Of a DNA stretch of 64,000 bases, positions 25,967 to 34,541 are shown one piece after another (position 1 is the stretch's first letter; every line of letters begins with the position of its first letter). The stretch comes from Streptomyces sp. SID14478 (GTDB taxonomy: Bacteria; Actinomycetota; Actinomycetes; Streptomycetales; Streptomycetaceae), in NCBI RefSeq assembly GCF_010548525.1, contig NZ_JAAGMG010000142.1, positions 17,306 through 81,305 of the forward strand, read 5' to 3'. Both the position numbers and the translations under genes were made by a program. The notes beneath the pieces were generated by a model, which saw only the letters and a program-made list of their open reading frames with translations, was not told the origin of the DNA and did no database searches.

Positions 25967-27484
25967 TCAACAGCGGGCGGGCATGGCGTAGGTCCAGCGG
26001 AGCAGAGCTTCGCCGATCGTGCGGTCGTCGGGAAGGTGATCCCAGGCTTCGGCGACATGGCCGTCGGGTCTGACCAGGGCGGCGCTCGCACCGAAGGCAC
26101 CGGAGGCGTGCTCAGGCAGGAGCAGAGTGTCGGGGAGTGAGACGGAGCTCCACAGCTCGGACGTGCCGTCACGCAGGGCCAACAGGAAGCGCCCTGGGCG
26201 GAGACGGTCCAACAGGTGCGGGTCCTGAAGGCGACTGCCGACCAGCGGATGGGCGTCGGGCGGGGCGGGGTACCGGACGTCAAGCCCGGAGACCCAGCCG
26301 GCCAGGCGGCGAGCGGCGCTCTCTTCCTGGGTGATCAGATCACTCATCAGGCCGCGCAGGGCGGCGCCGGCCGGACTGAACGTATACATGAGCGCGCTCT
26401 GGGCGAGCGTGTTGTGGGCCAGGGCCTGGGCCACGGGATGCCGCTCTTCGTGGTAACTCGCCTGCTCGGCAAGGATGTTGGGTGGAGCGATGCCGTTGCA
26501 CTCGGCGGCCAGTTTCCAGGCCAGATTGGCGGCGTCCTGCAGGCCGACGTTCAATCCCTGGCCGCCCGCCGGGAACTGCGTGTGCGCAGCATCCCCGGCC
26601 AGGAAGACACGACCGCTTCGCAACCGCTCGGCAGTGTGGGTGGTGTCCGTGACCCTGGAGCGCCACACGATCTCGCGCAGGGCGAAGTCGGTGCCGGCGA
26701 TGCGACGCATGGAGCGCCGCAGGTCCCGCCCGGTCAGCTCGGCGTCCTGCACGGCGCGCACTTTCGCGGGACTCAGGCCGGTGTCACAGGGCTGAGCCCC
26801 GAAAAGGCGATGCAGACCGCCCGGCAGCGGCAACACGCTGAGCGTGCCGGACCGGACATCCCAGTGGTGCACGGGGCGCGGTGGCGGCGCGCCCAGCCGT
26901 ACGTCGGCAACGAAGGTGATCAGTGACGGGGCGGTGCCGGGGAAGGCGATGCCGGCCTGCCGACGCACCGTGCTGTGGGTGCCGTCGGCGCCGATCAGAT
27001 AACGCGCTTCGTGCACAGCCCCCTCGCCCCGGACCCGAACCCGGACCCGGACGCTGTCGTGGTCCTGTTCCACCCGCTCGACCCGATGCCCGTATCGGAC
27101 CGGGACGCCGCGAGAGCGCAGGTGCTCCAGGAGCAGCCCCTCGGTGCGGGTCTGCGGAACCATCAGGACGTACGGGTAGCGCGTGGGCAGCGCGGAGTAG
27201 TCCAACAGCGAAGGCAGGAGCGCGAAGTGGGCGCCGGTAATCGTGCGTCCCTGCGCCGCCAGTACGTCTCCGAGGCCGCGCCCGTCGCATGCACGCAGGG
27301 CGCTGAGGACCTCCAGGGTGCGCGGGTGGACGGTGGCGCCCTTGGAGTGCTCGCTGGGGCCGGCATGCTGCTCCAGGACGGTCACCTTGACGCCCGCCCC
27401 GTCCAGCAGGGCGGCGGCGAACAGCCCCACCGGCCCGCCGCCGACGATCAGTACGTCCGGAGCGCCACCACTGCCGGAGCTCAC
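25967..27484 (-). CDS. FAD-dependent aromatic monooxygenase (class A)
   Basis: The GTG at 27482-27484 overlaps the stop of the upstream gene (GTGA), giving 505 residues. The Rossmann motif DVLIVGGGPVGLFAAALL is at about residues 10-27. YLIGADGTHSTVRRQAG is the DG motif, and RVFLAGDAAHTQFPAGGQG is the GD motif followed by LNVGLQDAANLAWKLA. A C-terminal thioredoxin-like part (LLALRDGTSELW, then the VRPDGHVA end) marks the phenol hydroxylase/PgaE type, which is used in polyketide tailoring or aromatic catabolism. It is translationally coupled to a small membrane protein. No polyketide genes are nearby, so substrate and pathway are open. Confidence 0.9.
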   Translation of the reverse strand: MSSGSGGAPDVLIVGGGPVGLFAAALLDGAGVKVTVLEQHAGPSEHSKGATVHPRTLEVLSALRACDGRGLGDVLAAQGRTITGAHFALLPSLLDYSALPTRYPYVLMVPQTRTEGLLLEHLRSRGVPVRYGHRVERVEQDHDSVRVRVRVRGEGAVHEARYLIGADGTHSTVRRQAGIAFPGTAPSLITFVADVRLGAPPPRPVHHWDVRSGTLSVLPLPGGLHRLFGAQPCDTGLSPAKVRAVQDAELTGRDLRRSMRRIAGTDFALREIVWRSRVTDTTHTAERLRSGRVFLAGDAAHTQFPAGGQGLNVGLQDAANLAWKLAAECNGIAPPNILAEQASYHEERHPVAQALAHNTLAQSALMYTFSPAGAALRGLMSDLITQEESAARRLAGWVSGLDVRYPAPPDAHPLVGSRLQDPHLLDRLRPGRFLLALRDGTSELWSSVSLPDTLLLPEHASGAFGASAALVRPDGHVAEAWDHLPDDRTIGEALLRWTYAMPARC

Positions 27485-27894
27485 CGTCCTGCGGCCCTCG
27501 GACGCGTCAGGGCGACACCGCCGAGCAGCCCAACGGTCGCAGCGGTGTGCACCATCAGCGCCTGTCGGTTGGGCGCCCACACCCCGGCGGTCGGCCCGCC
27601 GGACCACAACGCGGCGCAGTATCCGCCTGCCGCGGCCGCCGTCGCCCGCCACAGATTCCGGCTGCGCCCGGGGCCGGTGAGCACACCGATGCCGACCGCC
27701 GTGAGCGCACCCGCGCTGATGAGCACCTCGCGGGCCATGTGGTACTGCAAGTGCCGTTCACCGTAACGAAGTTCAGGAGTCCGGCACGCGTCATCCGTGA
27801 TGTGGGTGAAGGTGTGCCACACGGACGGGACGGCTGCGGCGATCCCGGACAAGGTGAGGCAGGTGCCGAGGTATTCACGGGCGGTGCGGGGCAT
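27481..27894 (-). CDS. Small membrane protein coupled to the monooxygenase
   Basis: The 137-residue product has about four membrane segments (around residues 8-25, 60-77, 84-104 and 112-130) and a polar loop near WHTFTHITDDACRTPELRYG. Its stop overlaps the start of the downstream FAD monooxygenase (27481-27484), so the two are translationally coupled. It lies 17 bp from the end of the upstream 72-residue gene. The HTFTH and YGERHLQYH segments give several His near the membrane that could bind metal or haem; this is speculative. I do not recognise the family. Confidence 0.75.
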   Translation of the reverse strand: MPRTAREYLGTCLTLSGIAAAVPSVWHTFTHITDDACRTPELRYGERHLQYHMAREVLISAGALTAVGIGVLTGPGRSRNLWRATAAAAGGYCAALWSGGPTAGVWAPNRQALMVHTAATVGLLGGVALTRPRAAGR

Positions 27895-27911
27895 CGGGGC
27901 CTTTCTTCCGA

Positions 27912-28130
27912 TCAGGGTGGCGCCGCCCGGCCTCCGTTGTCCGCCGGCGGCCTGACGGGCTTGTGCGTGGCCTCAGCCCACTGCTTGTCGACACGGGAGA
28001 TTCGGGCCTGGCGAGCGCGTTCCGCGAGGGTCGACTCGGCAGACATATCGAGTTCAAGGGGCCACGTTCCCAACGGCGTGGGGCCCGCGCCAGGTGCGCT
28101 GCTCCGGTAGAGCGTTCCGTTCACCCACAT
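27912..28130 (-). CDS. Hypothetical protein, 72 aa, first gene of a three-gene operon
   Basis: The ATG at 28128-28130 gives a soluble 72-residue protein starting MWVNGTLYRSSAPGAGPTPL and continuing GTWPLELDMSAESTLAERAR. The tail is charged and Pro-rich. The coding bias is good. It lies 17 bp upstream of the membrane protein gene, which is itself coupled to the monooxygenase, so all three are probably co-transcribed. I have no function to propose. Confidence 0.6.
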   Translation of the reverse strand: MWVNGTLYRSSAPGAGPTPLGTWPLELDMSAESTLAERARQARISRVDKQWAEATHKPVRPPADNGGRAAPP

Positions 28131-28271
28131 GGCGCCGCAGGAATGCAGACGAGAAGAAGAGGGCGTTCTCCCCTTTCGGCGAGCTGGCCGGCCCCGCAGG
28201 GAACTACTCCGAGCGCTGCCCCCACCGCGCTACCCGATGCCACCAATCGGCTTCGGTACTCGCGGACGCGA

Positions 28272-28311
28272 CCCGGCGGCCCGACTGCGAACGCGCAGTC
28301 GGGCCGCCGGG
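28272..28311 (-). terminator. 18-bp hairpin terminator of the beta-propeller gene
   Basis: Arms 28272-28289 and 28294-28311 are perfectly complementary with loop AACG, placed 36 bp beyond the stop of the minus-strand gene 28347-29804. Confidence 0.85.
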
Positions 28312-28346
28312 ACCAGGAAGGGACGCGGCATCCCGCGGATTCCCTG

Positions 28347-29804
28347 TCAGGGGCAGGTGACGAGGAGGACGGTGATGGCGTTGCAGGTGACGGACGCCGA
28401 GTCGTTGGCGGGATTCGGATCGGTGGGAGCGGAGGCCGTGCGCAGACCCGACACCTTGACCGGGCCGAGACTCAGCAACTGCAGCGGGACGCGGAACGTC
28501 TTGTTCACGCTCGCGTTGTTGGCGATGGCTCCGTAAGTGCACGTCACCGTCGTGGTGGCGGCGGTGCACCCGGCAGCGAGGTTGGTGGCCCTGGCGCCCG
28601 CGGGGAGCTTCGCGGTCAGGGTCGCCGAAGTGACGGCCTGCGGGCCGACGTTGTGAGCGGTGAGGGTGTAGGACAAGTACGGCGCCAGGAGGCTCAGGTG
28701 CGGCTGCGCGGTGAGACCGACCTTGATGTCCGCCTTCTCCCCCGGCGACGGTGCGGAGGCGAAAGCCAGACCGTACGGGCCGCTGAACCCGTCGATCGTG
28801 GCCGTGACGGCGTTCGTCCCGGTGTCGATGACCGAGACGGTGCCGGCATCGACGTTGGTGGCATACACCGCCGTGCCGGACGGGGCGGGCTCGACCCTGG
28901 CCGGACCGTCTCCAACCGGGACGGTCGCCGTCACGGTCGCGGTCGACGTGTCGATCACCTTCACGTCGTCGCTCCCCCGGTCGGCGACGTAGGCCCGTGC
29001 GCCCGATGCGTCGAAGGCGACGCTGTTCGGGGCGGTGCCGACCGCGATGGTGGCGCTGACGGCGTTCGTCGTCGTGTCGATGACCGAGACCGTGGTGCCA
29101 CCACTGTTGGTGACATAGGCGGCGGTGCCGGAGGGGCTGACCGCCACACCGGCCGGGGAGGCCCCGACGGGGACCGTGGCCGTCACCGTGTTCGTGGCCG
29201 TGTCGATCACCGAGACCGTGGCCTCGTCGCTGTTGGTCACGTAGGCGGTGGCGCCCGACGGAGCGACGGCCACGCCGTTCGGTGAGATGCCCACCGGGAC
29301 GGTGGCGCTGACGGCGTTCGTCGCGGTGTTGATCACCGAGACCGTGGTGCTACCACTGTTGGTGACGTAGGCGCGGGTCCCGGACGGAGAGAAGGCCACG
29401 TTGAGCGGGTTGCTGCCGACGGCGATCGTCGCGGTGACCGCGTTGGTGTCGGTGTCGATCGCCGAGACGGTGGCTTCGTTGTAGTTGGTCACATAGGCGT
29501 GTGCGTCTGCCGGGTCGACGGCCACCCCGACAGGTCTGCTGCCGACGTCGATGCTGCCGGTGACGGTGTTGGTGCTCGTATCGACCACCGAGAGGGTGTT
29601 GCCGTAGAAGTTGGCCACGTACGCCGTCGGGCCGGTGGCGGCCTGCGCGGGCGCGGACAGAACCGTCATGCCCGTCAGTGCCAGAGCACCGCCGACGGCG
29701 AATGATGTCAGCTGCCGCTTCCGGACGGTCGAAGCCGTTCGTCCTGGCGCGGAGCGTCGGACGCCTCCGAAGAATCTGGAGGGTCTGGAGAGTGCACGGG
29801 TCAA
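28347..29804 (-). CDS. Secreted YVTN/YncE-type beta-propeller with DUF11-like C-terminus
   Basis: This 485-residue exported protein has a long basic n-region and signal peptide ending APAQAAT near residue 56. It then has seven to eight near-identical repeats of about 42 residues with the pattern AYVTN...TVSVIDTATNTVTATVPVG and a GVAV.PSGT linker. These YVTN blades (about residues 58-350) form a seven-bladed propeller. The C-terminal about 115 residues (SYTLTAHNVGPQAVTSATLT, then NPANDSASVTC) resemble a DUF11 Ig-like surface domain with Cys pairs. Such proteins are surface or secreted binding modules without known ligand. The highly repetitive DNA could recombine between blades. Confidence 0.9.
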   Translation of the reverse strand: MTRALSRPSRFFGGVRRSAPGRTASTVRKRQLTSFAVGGALALTGMTVLSAPAQAATGPTAYVANFYGNTLSVVDTSTNTVTGSIDVGSRPVGVAVDPADAHAYVTNYNEATVSAIDTDTNAVTATIAVGSNPLNVAFSPSGTRAYVTNSGSTTVSVINTATNAVSATVPVGISPNGVAVAPSGATAYVTNSDEATVSVIDTATNTVTATVPVGASPAGVAVSPSGTAAYVTNSGGTTVSVIDTTTNAVSATIAVGTAPNSVAFDASGARAYVADRGSDDVKVIDTSTATVTATVPVGDGPARVEPAPSGTAVYATNVDAGTVSVIDTGTNAVTATIDGFSGPYGLAFASAPSPGEKADIKVGLTAQPHLSLLAPYLSYTLTAHNVGPQAVTSATLTAKLPAGARATNLAAGCTAATTTVTCTYGAIANNASVNKTFRVPLQLLSLGPVKVSGLRTASAPTDPNPANDSASVTCNAITVLLVTCP

Positions 29805-30285
29805 AGAACTGCCCCCTTCAGCGTGTCCGCACCCCGACGGCGGGTCCGTGAGGCCCCGGGGACCGGCGGTGGTGCGGTCGTGCGGGCCCCATCAGTAGCT
29901 GTCGCTCCAACCACCGGTCGACGAGGCCCTCGTACGGCGCGTACGGCGCCTGCATCGGCCGGGGATCGCACCACCGTCGCCCGTCCGAAGACCGGCAACG
30001 CCAACACCCGGCAATGTCAGGGGAATCATTGCGCTCACTCGCCGACTCAGGAGTCAATTCTTCACTGTTGTCCGAATACGGCCAGTAGCTGACCATCCGA
30101 CACCTTGACGCTGGGCCGAGCGGCGCTGCGACACTCAGCCACTGAGTTGCTGGGCGGGGCCGTGCCAGACGGGTGCCGCCATCTGTACCCGCACGACTCG
30201 GAGTACGCCGCCAATGCTGCACTCTTGACCCGATCATGGAGACTCCGGCGACCTAGATGCACCGACGAATGGCAGGATTCGCCAC
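29805..30285. other. Gene-free stretch of about 480 bp between divergent genes
   Basis: Contains the promoters of the propeller gene (minus) and the S1-domain gene (plus). No coding sequence or repeat was identified. Confidence 0.45.
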
Positions 30286-30855
30286 GTGACGGAGTACACG
30301 TGGCCGAAGGGTGTCGGTGGTGCGAGGCCTGAGGACATACGGCATGCCTGGCCGGCGACGAAGGCGGCCCTACCTATCGGTGCCACCGTGAGTGGCAAGG
30401 TCGTCGGGCGGCAGCCCTTCGGCGTCTTTGTGCAGATCGACGGCGTCAACGATGCCATGGGCTTGGCAGAGATCTTCGCCGCGCCGCCAGGAAGCGTCCC
30501 TCCGCCACTGGGGTTCATGATCAGTGGGCATGTTGTCGCGCATGCAGATCACAACTGTCAGGTCCGGCTCAGGCTCGACGACTGGGGTGGCGAGCGTGCA
30601 GCCCTGCCGCTAGAACCCCATGAGCGACTCGCCGATCGCGAAGCCTTGAGCGGTTTCCTGAGGCGTCTTCGAGAAGACTTCGAGGCAGCAGGCGCCCAGT
30701 GGGAAAATCGAACACTGGACACTTTCCTGGAAGCGCTGGAAGCGTGGGTATCGGACGCGCCGGGATGGTACGCGAATCATGACCAGGAGCTACCGGCCGA
30801 CGGCGACTGGCAGTTCATCGCTCGGGCCCTGAGCGCGGCTCGGTTCTACGAGTGA
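30286..30855 (+). CDS. S1 RNA-binding domain fused to a DUF7660-like domain
   Basis: GTG at 30286 gives 189 residues. Residues about 28-95 match an S1 OB-fold (GATVSGKVVGRQPFGVFVQI, then a GLAEIF turn and GHVVAHADHNCQVRLRL). Residues about 115-189 carry FLRRLREDFEAAGAQWENRT, LDTFLEALEAWVSDAPGWY and a FIARAL end. That is the pattern of DUF7660, usually a stand-alone small protein in toxin-immunity neighbourhoods. The fusion with S1 is unusual. The protein is cytosolic. A role in RNA binding is inferred from S1; the second domain has no known function. Confidence 0.65.
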   Translation: MTEYTWPKGVGGARPEDIRHAWPATKAALPIGATVSGKVVGRQPFGVFVQIDGVNDAMGLAEIFAAPPGSVPPPLGFMISGHVVAHADHNCQVRLRLDDWGGERAALPLEPHERLADREALSGFLRRLREDFEAAGAQWENRTLDTFLEALEAWVSDAPGWYANHDQELPADGDWQFIARALSAARFYE

Positions 30856-30939
30856 CGCCGTACTCCTCCGCCCGCCGCGCGTACAGACCGCGGGCGCACG
30901 GCTGCGGGGGCACTCGCAATATCTGCAGGTCGGTACTGG

Positions 30940-31011
30940 TCAGCTCCTCCGTGACTTGATGAACCACACGGCGGCGACGGCGAGGACGACGAGGACGATC
31001 AGAAACTTCAT
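30940..31011 (-). CDS. 23-residue single-pass membrane peptide
   Basis: The ATG at 31009-31011 follows GAGG with 5-nt spacing. The peptide is one hydrophobic helix (FLIVLVVLAVAAVWF) with a basic tail (KSRRS), an inside-positive topology. It resembles other short hydrophobic peptides encoded in Streptomyces intergenic regions and the 29-residue peptide at 55009. It could be a membrane-complex modulator or a toxin-like peptide; neither is shown. Confidence 0.5.
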   Translation of the reverse strand: MKFLIVLVVLAVAAVWFIKSRRS

Positions 31012-31314
31012 GAGAACCTCGTGCCCACGATCACGGTGGATAGTCCGTGAACACCTCAGGCGCACCTCGCCGACGCGACAGCCCCTCGACGAGCCATGGC
31101 GCCGCTCCCGCGGATTCCCCTTGTTGCCGGCCGCTCCCCCACGGACCACCCCACGCCTCATGCAAGGCGGCCACGTCGCGGGCACTCCCCCACTCGGGCG
31201 GACCTCAGAATGCTACTTGCGCTCGCCCCTTCTCCTCCCCTGGCTGTTCCGCATGAGCCCCGTGCCTCGCTCCGCGCCTCCCCCAGCCCGATCCTGATGT
31301 CTCTGCCCACAACG
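31012..31314. other. Intergenic, nothing identified
   Basis: No gene or repeat was recognised between the membrane peptide and the CsbD terminator. Confidence 0.4.
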
Positions 31315-31353
31315 CGGCGCGGGGCCGGCCCGAAGTGGGCCGGCCCCGCGCCG
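31315..31353 (-). terminator. 17-bp hairpin terminator of the CsbD gene
   Basis: Arms 31315-31331 and 31337-31353 form a perfect G/C stem with loop GAAGT, ending 21 bp beyond the CsbD stop on the minus strand. Confidence 0.85.
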
Positions 31354-31373
31354 GGTGTGTACCGCTCATGGGA

Positions 31374-31547
31374 TCAGTGCTTGCCCATGTCCTTCGCGGA
31401 CTCCTTGGTCTCGCGGGCCGCACCCATCGTCTTGGCCGCGCGGCCCTTGGCGGTCAGGCGCTCGTTGCCGACGGCGCGTCCCGTGGCTTCCATGGCGGCG
31501 CCCGCAGCCTGCTCCGCCTTCGCCTTGGCCTTCTCACTCGCGGTCAT
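31374..31547 (-). CDS. CsbD-like stress protein
   Basis: From the ATG at 31545-31547 the 57-residue protein is almost only charged and Ala residues: MTASEKAKAKAEQAAGAAME, then AVGNERLTAKGRA and a Lys/Asp-rich end with DMGKH. This is the CsbD pattern, in which the G.ERL.AKG.A core repeats. CsbD is a sigma-B-dependent protein in Bacillus, and Streptomyces homologues follow general stress sigma factors. In-frame ATGs 12 and 21 bp upstream are possible starts. A paralogue with the same ends lies at 40057-40230. Confidence 0.8.
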   Translation of the reverse strand: MTASEKAKAKAEQAAGAAMEATGRAVGNERLTAKGRAAKTMGAARETKESAKDMGKH

Positions 31548-31735
31548 GCTGTTCACCATCCGTTCCATGGACTGCAATGTGCTGATCTTCGACTGGCCGC
31601 TTCTCGTCCGGCTAAACCCGCCGGTGTGGAAGGAGTTTTTCGTGCTTGGGGCCGTCGTGCGGCTCCTGGTCCGGTGCATTCGTCCGGGAACGTCGTGGGG
31701 GACGAATGCCCTCGCGAAGCGCCACCCGTGAGGCG

Positions 31736-32305
31736 CTATCCGCGCTCGCGCCCGACGAGAGGCTTCGTGGCGGCGTCGGCCGGCCGGGGGGTCGTGTCCT
31801 CGTCGCGCAACGCGGCGTCCATGACGTGCAGCCGACGGTTCTGCAGCCCGCTGAAGTACGTCAGCCAGGAAACGAACACCACGGTCAGCACGGAGAATCC
31901 GACGATCTGCCGGGGCCCCGCCGTGAGGCCCATGAGGACGGTGATCGTCACGAACATGACCGCCATGAACACGAGCGCCGCCTTGCGATGGCGTGTCCGG
32001 TGCAGGCGCTGGTCGACCAACTGGCGCATCGCCTGTCGTTGGCCGGGTTCGGTGGGGACGTCCCCGGAGCGCAGCCTGCGGTCCAAGGAGATCAGGCCGT
32101 CCGTGTCACCGGCAGCACGCTTCTCCCTGCGCCGGATGACCAGGACGACGACGATTCCGCCGACCGACGTGGACGCGGTGCGGGACAGGACCGCGGCGAA
32201 CGAGCCCTGCGGGTAGAGGAGTTGGACGAGCACGGCGCCGACTAGTACCGCCAGCGCCATCTGGACCCAGAGATGCTTGGCGAGAAAGGTGTTGACACGT
32301 TCCAC
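31736..32305 (-). CDS. Membrane protein, 189 aa
   Basis: GTG at 32303-32305 follows GGAGGGG. The product has an N-terminal hydrophobic pair (about residues 8-27 and 35-55: HLWVQMALAVLVGAVLVQLL; SVGGIVVVLVI). A basic cytosolic loop (LRSGDVPTEPGQRQAMRQLV) follows, then a second hydrophobic pair (about 115-160) and an acidic tail. No catalytic motif is seen. The family is common but unnamed in Streptomyces. It lies about 107 bp downstream of the BrkB-type gene on the same strand and may share its transcript. Confidence 0.65.
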   Translation of the reverse strand: MERVNTFLAKHLWVQMALAVLVGAVLVQLLYPQGSFAAVLSRTASTSVGGIVVVLVIRRREKRAAGDTDGLISLDRRLRSGDVPTEPGQRQAMRQLVDQRLHRTRHRKAALVFMAVMFVTITVLMGLTAGPRQIVGFSVLTVVFVSWLTYFSGLQNRRLHVMDAALRDEDTTPRPADAATKPLVGRERG

Positions 32306-32412
32306 GGCGGTCCCCTCCGCTCGACGGCTGGAGCACCCGCATACCCCTGCCGACACCCCGCACGCGGCCGTCGCGGCGCAGGATGCGGAGGTCCGCCGTC
32401 CGCCGTCGTGCC

Positions 32413-33453
32413 TCAGTCGACCTTTTCCTCGTCGCGCTCGTCCCAGGCCTGGGTGTCACGCGGCTCGATGAAGGGCTCCGAATCCTCCGGGTGACCGGCC
32501 TCCACGGCGCGCTGCCGGGCCAGCTCCGCATCGAACTCCAGGCCGAGCAGGAGCGCGAGGTTGGACAGCCAGAGCCAGACGAGGAAGACGATGACGCCCG
32601 CCATCGCGCCGTAGGTCTTGTTGTACGAGGCGAATCCGGAGACGTAGAAGGTGAATCCGCCGGAGGCCAGCAGCCATACCAGCAGCGCGAGGAAACCACC
32701 GGGTGTCACCCACAGCCAGCCGCGGCCCTTGATGTTGGGTGTGGCCCAGTACAGCAGGGCGATCATCAACACCAGCAGGATGCCGAGGACCGGCCACTTG
32801 GCGATCGACCACAGCGTGAGCGCGCTGTCCCCCACACCGACGAAGCTTCCGGCGCGTTCGGCGAAGGACCCGGTGAACACGACGATGAAGGCACTCGCGG
32901 TGGCGAGCAGCATCAGGGCGACGGTGAGGCCGAGCCGCAGCGGAAGGATCTTCCACAGCGGGCGGCCCTCGGGGACGTCGTAGACCTTGTTCGCCGTCCT
33001 GACGAACGCCGCGACGTAGCCGGACGCCGACCACACCGCGAGCACGATGCCGAGCACCGCCATCACGGAACCGGTCCCGGCGTTCCCCTTCAGCTGGGTC
33101 ACGGTCGTGGTGAGGAGGTCGCGCGCCGGTCCCGGGGCGAGCGTCTCCAAGTGGTCGAGGATCTTCTTCGTCGCGCTCTCGCCCATCACGCCGAGCATCG
33201 ACACCAGGACCAGGAGAGCGGGGAAGAGCGACAACACCGCGTAGTACGTCAACGCGGCTGCGCGGTCGGTGAGTTCGTCCTCCTGGAACTCCCGGAAGCT
33301 GCGCTTGAGGATCGCGCCCCAAGCCTGCCGGGGCAGTTTCAGCGGCGAGTCAGGGGCCTCGCGTTCGACCTCGTCCGCCGGGCCGTACTCCTGCGGCCCG
33401 CGGTCCGCCACCTCGGTGGCGCCTGTGTCTTCGTCGCTCTTTACGTGCGTCAT
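32413..33453 (-). CDS. YihY/BrkB-family integral membrane protein
   Basis: The ATG at 33451-33453 gives about 346 residues. A charged N-terminal tail precedes six membrane helices. The family core is evident: RAAALTYYAVLSLFPALLVL (helix 1), SASGYVAAFVRTANKVYDVP, the WKILPLRLGLTVALMLLATA helix, and YNKTYGAMAGVIVFLVWLWL with the terminal GLEFDAEL. This is YihY/UPF0761, formerly mislabelled RNase BN. It is probably a transporter or envelope protein of unknown substrate. The C-terminal tail is highly acidic. The upstream region has two tandem 24-bp repeats (33567-33614). Confidence 0.9.
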   Translation of the reverse strand: MTHVKSDEDTGATEVADRGPQEYGPADEVEREAPDSPLKLPRQAWGAILKRSFREFQEDELTDRAAALTYYAVLSLFPALLVLVSMLGVMGESATKKILDHLETLAPGPARDLLTTTVTQLKGNAGTGSVMAVLGIVLAVWSASGYVAAFVRTANKVYDVPEGRPLWKILPLRLGLTVALMLLATASAFIVVFTGSFAERAGSFVGVGDSALTLWSIAKWPVLGILLVLMIALLYWATPNIKGRGWLWVTPGGFLALLVWLLASGGFTFYVSGFASYNKTYGAMAGVIVFLVWLWLSNLALLLGLEFDAELARQRAVEAGHPEDSEPFIEPRDTQAWDERDEEKVD

Positions 33454-33566
33454 GAACACCTAATCACCCGTTCCGGCGCGCGCACGCCCCTAAAGGAGGC
33501 TCCGCTTCCGGATGGGCGAGCGGCCGGGACACTGTCATCGAGCCGGTCGTGGCCACGCGTCCCGTT

Positions 33567-33614
33567 CGAAGGGGGTCCGTCGAAGTGATCCGAAGGGGGT
33601 CCGTCGAAGTGATC
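33567..33614. repeat. Two tandem copies of a 24-bp unit
   Basis: The unit beginning CGAAGGGGGTCCGTCGAAG is present at 33567-33590 and, identical, at 33591-33614, in the 350-bp spacer between the BrkB-type gene and the WhiB gene, which holds no gene. It could be slippage or a doubled regulatory site. Confidence 0.85.
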
Positions 33615-33805
33615 TGCCGCGCGTCATGGATGGTCGTGGTCCCGCGCGGGCAGCCGGGAGTGACCCCCTGGCGGCTGAGATCGCCGACCGGGCGTGATGA
33701 TCTCGTCACATAGATGCGCAGCAGCGACAGCACATGGGGCTGCTGCCGACGGTTCCCCTGCCCGCTCTCCGAATCCGCCGAGAGCGTCCCTCAAGGCGTG
33801 CGCAG

Positions 33806-34087
33806 TTATGCGTCCGCCGTCTCGCGCACATGGTGGCGGCGTGCGGATTCCAGGAGGGAGCGCCACGAGGTGACGTCGGGGCGGCGGCGCAGGAGGGCGC
33901 GGCGCTCGCGTTCCGTCATGCCGCCCCACATGCCGTGCTCGATGCGGTGGTCAAGGGCGTGGGCCAGACACTCAGTGCGTACGGGGCACGGCTTACAGAT
34001 GCTTTTCGCGCTCGACTGCGCGGCCCCGACGAGGAACATCTCGTCGGGATTCACGGCGTAGCAGTTCGCTTGCTCTTCCCATTCCAC
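33806..34087 (-). CDS. WhiB-like iron-sulfur transcription factor
   Basis: The 93-residue protein has the four invariant Cys at positions 9, 31, 34 and 40 (CKPC at 31-34), which bind a [4Fe-4S] cluster. The turn HGMWGGMTERER follows at about 51-62, then a basic RRALLRRRP DNA-contacting tail. Wbl proteins associate with the principal sigma factor and respond to redox or NO. This member has no paralog number assignable from sequence alone. It is alone on the minus strand, within the stress island. Confidence 0.9.
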   Translation of the reverse strand: MEWEEQANCYAVNPDEMFLVGAAQSSAKSICKPCPVRTECLAHALDHRIEHGMWGGMTERERRALLRRRPDVTSWRSLLESARRHHVRETADA

Positions 34088-34254
34088 CGTGTCCCATTGC
34101 CCCCGAACGTCACGTGTACGCCGGTGAGTTCGTCAGCGCGACGAATGCCGAGGGCTCAAGTCGGTGTAGTCGTCGATGAGTTCGGTTGTCCGACGGCCGT
34201 GGTCCGGAGAGGCTGAGAAGGTGATCTGCTGCCGGGCGGACGCGCGGGAGGTGT

Positions 34255-34398
34255 TCAGCGGCGACGCAGTCGGCTGAGCCAGGCGCGAGCCTGAGCCTGC
34301 CTGCGGGGGTCCGAGGCGGTCCGGCGGGCCGTGGCGATGACCCGCTTGCCCTGCGGGCTGCGGCTGTACTGCTTGATCTGGTCGAAAATACCGGGCAT
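34255..34398 (-). CDS. Short basic protein, 47 aa
   Basis: The ATG at 34396-34398 follows a perfect GGAGG. The product starts MPGIFDQIKQYSRSPQGKRV and ends in a very basic tail (AWLSRLRRR). The amphipathic start plus the SPQGKR(V/A) and DPRRQA motifs recur in short Streptomyces proteins. It may bind nucleic acid or a membrane. The function is unknown. Confidence 0.65.
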   Translation of the reverse strand: MPGIFDQIKQYSRSPQGKRVIATARRTASDPRRQAQARAWLSRLRRR

Positions 34399-34541
34399 GA
34401 CGCCTCCTTCGTGGTGACTGTGGTGCGGTGCGGGCGGCGACTCTGCACCCCCGCTCGACATTCCGGTTACCCGGGAAGCGGTACGGAACACGAAAGAGGG
34501 CACAAGGGCGTCGACCACACCGACGAGGAACGGGAGTTCCC

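Noticed and set aside
29040..29600. Regularly spaced repeats suggestive of a CRISPR or minisatellite
   Set aside because: They are codon-level repeats of the YVTN beta-propeller blades, with a period near 126 bp and varied sequence.
33567..33614. Two adjacent 24-bp repeats as a CRISPR seed
   Set aside because: Only two copies, no spacer between them, and no cas genes in the window.
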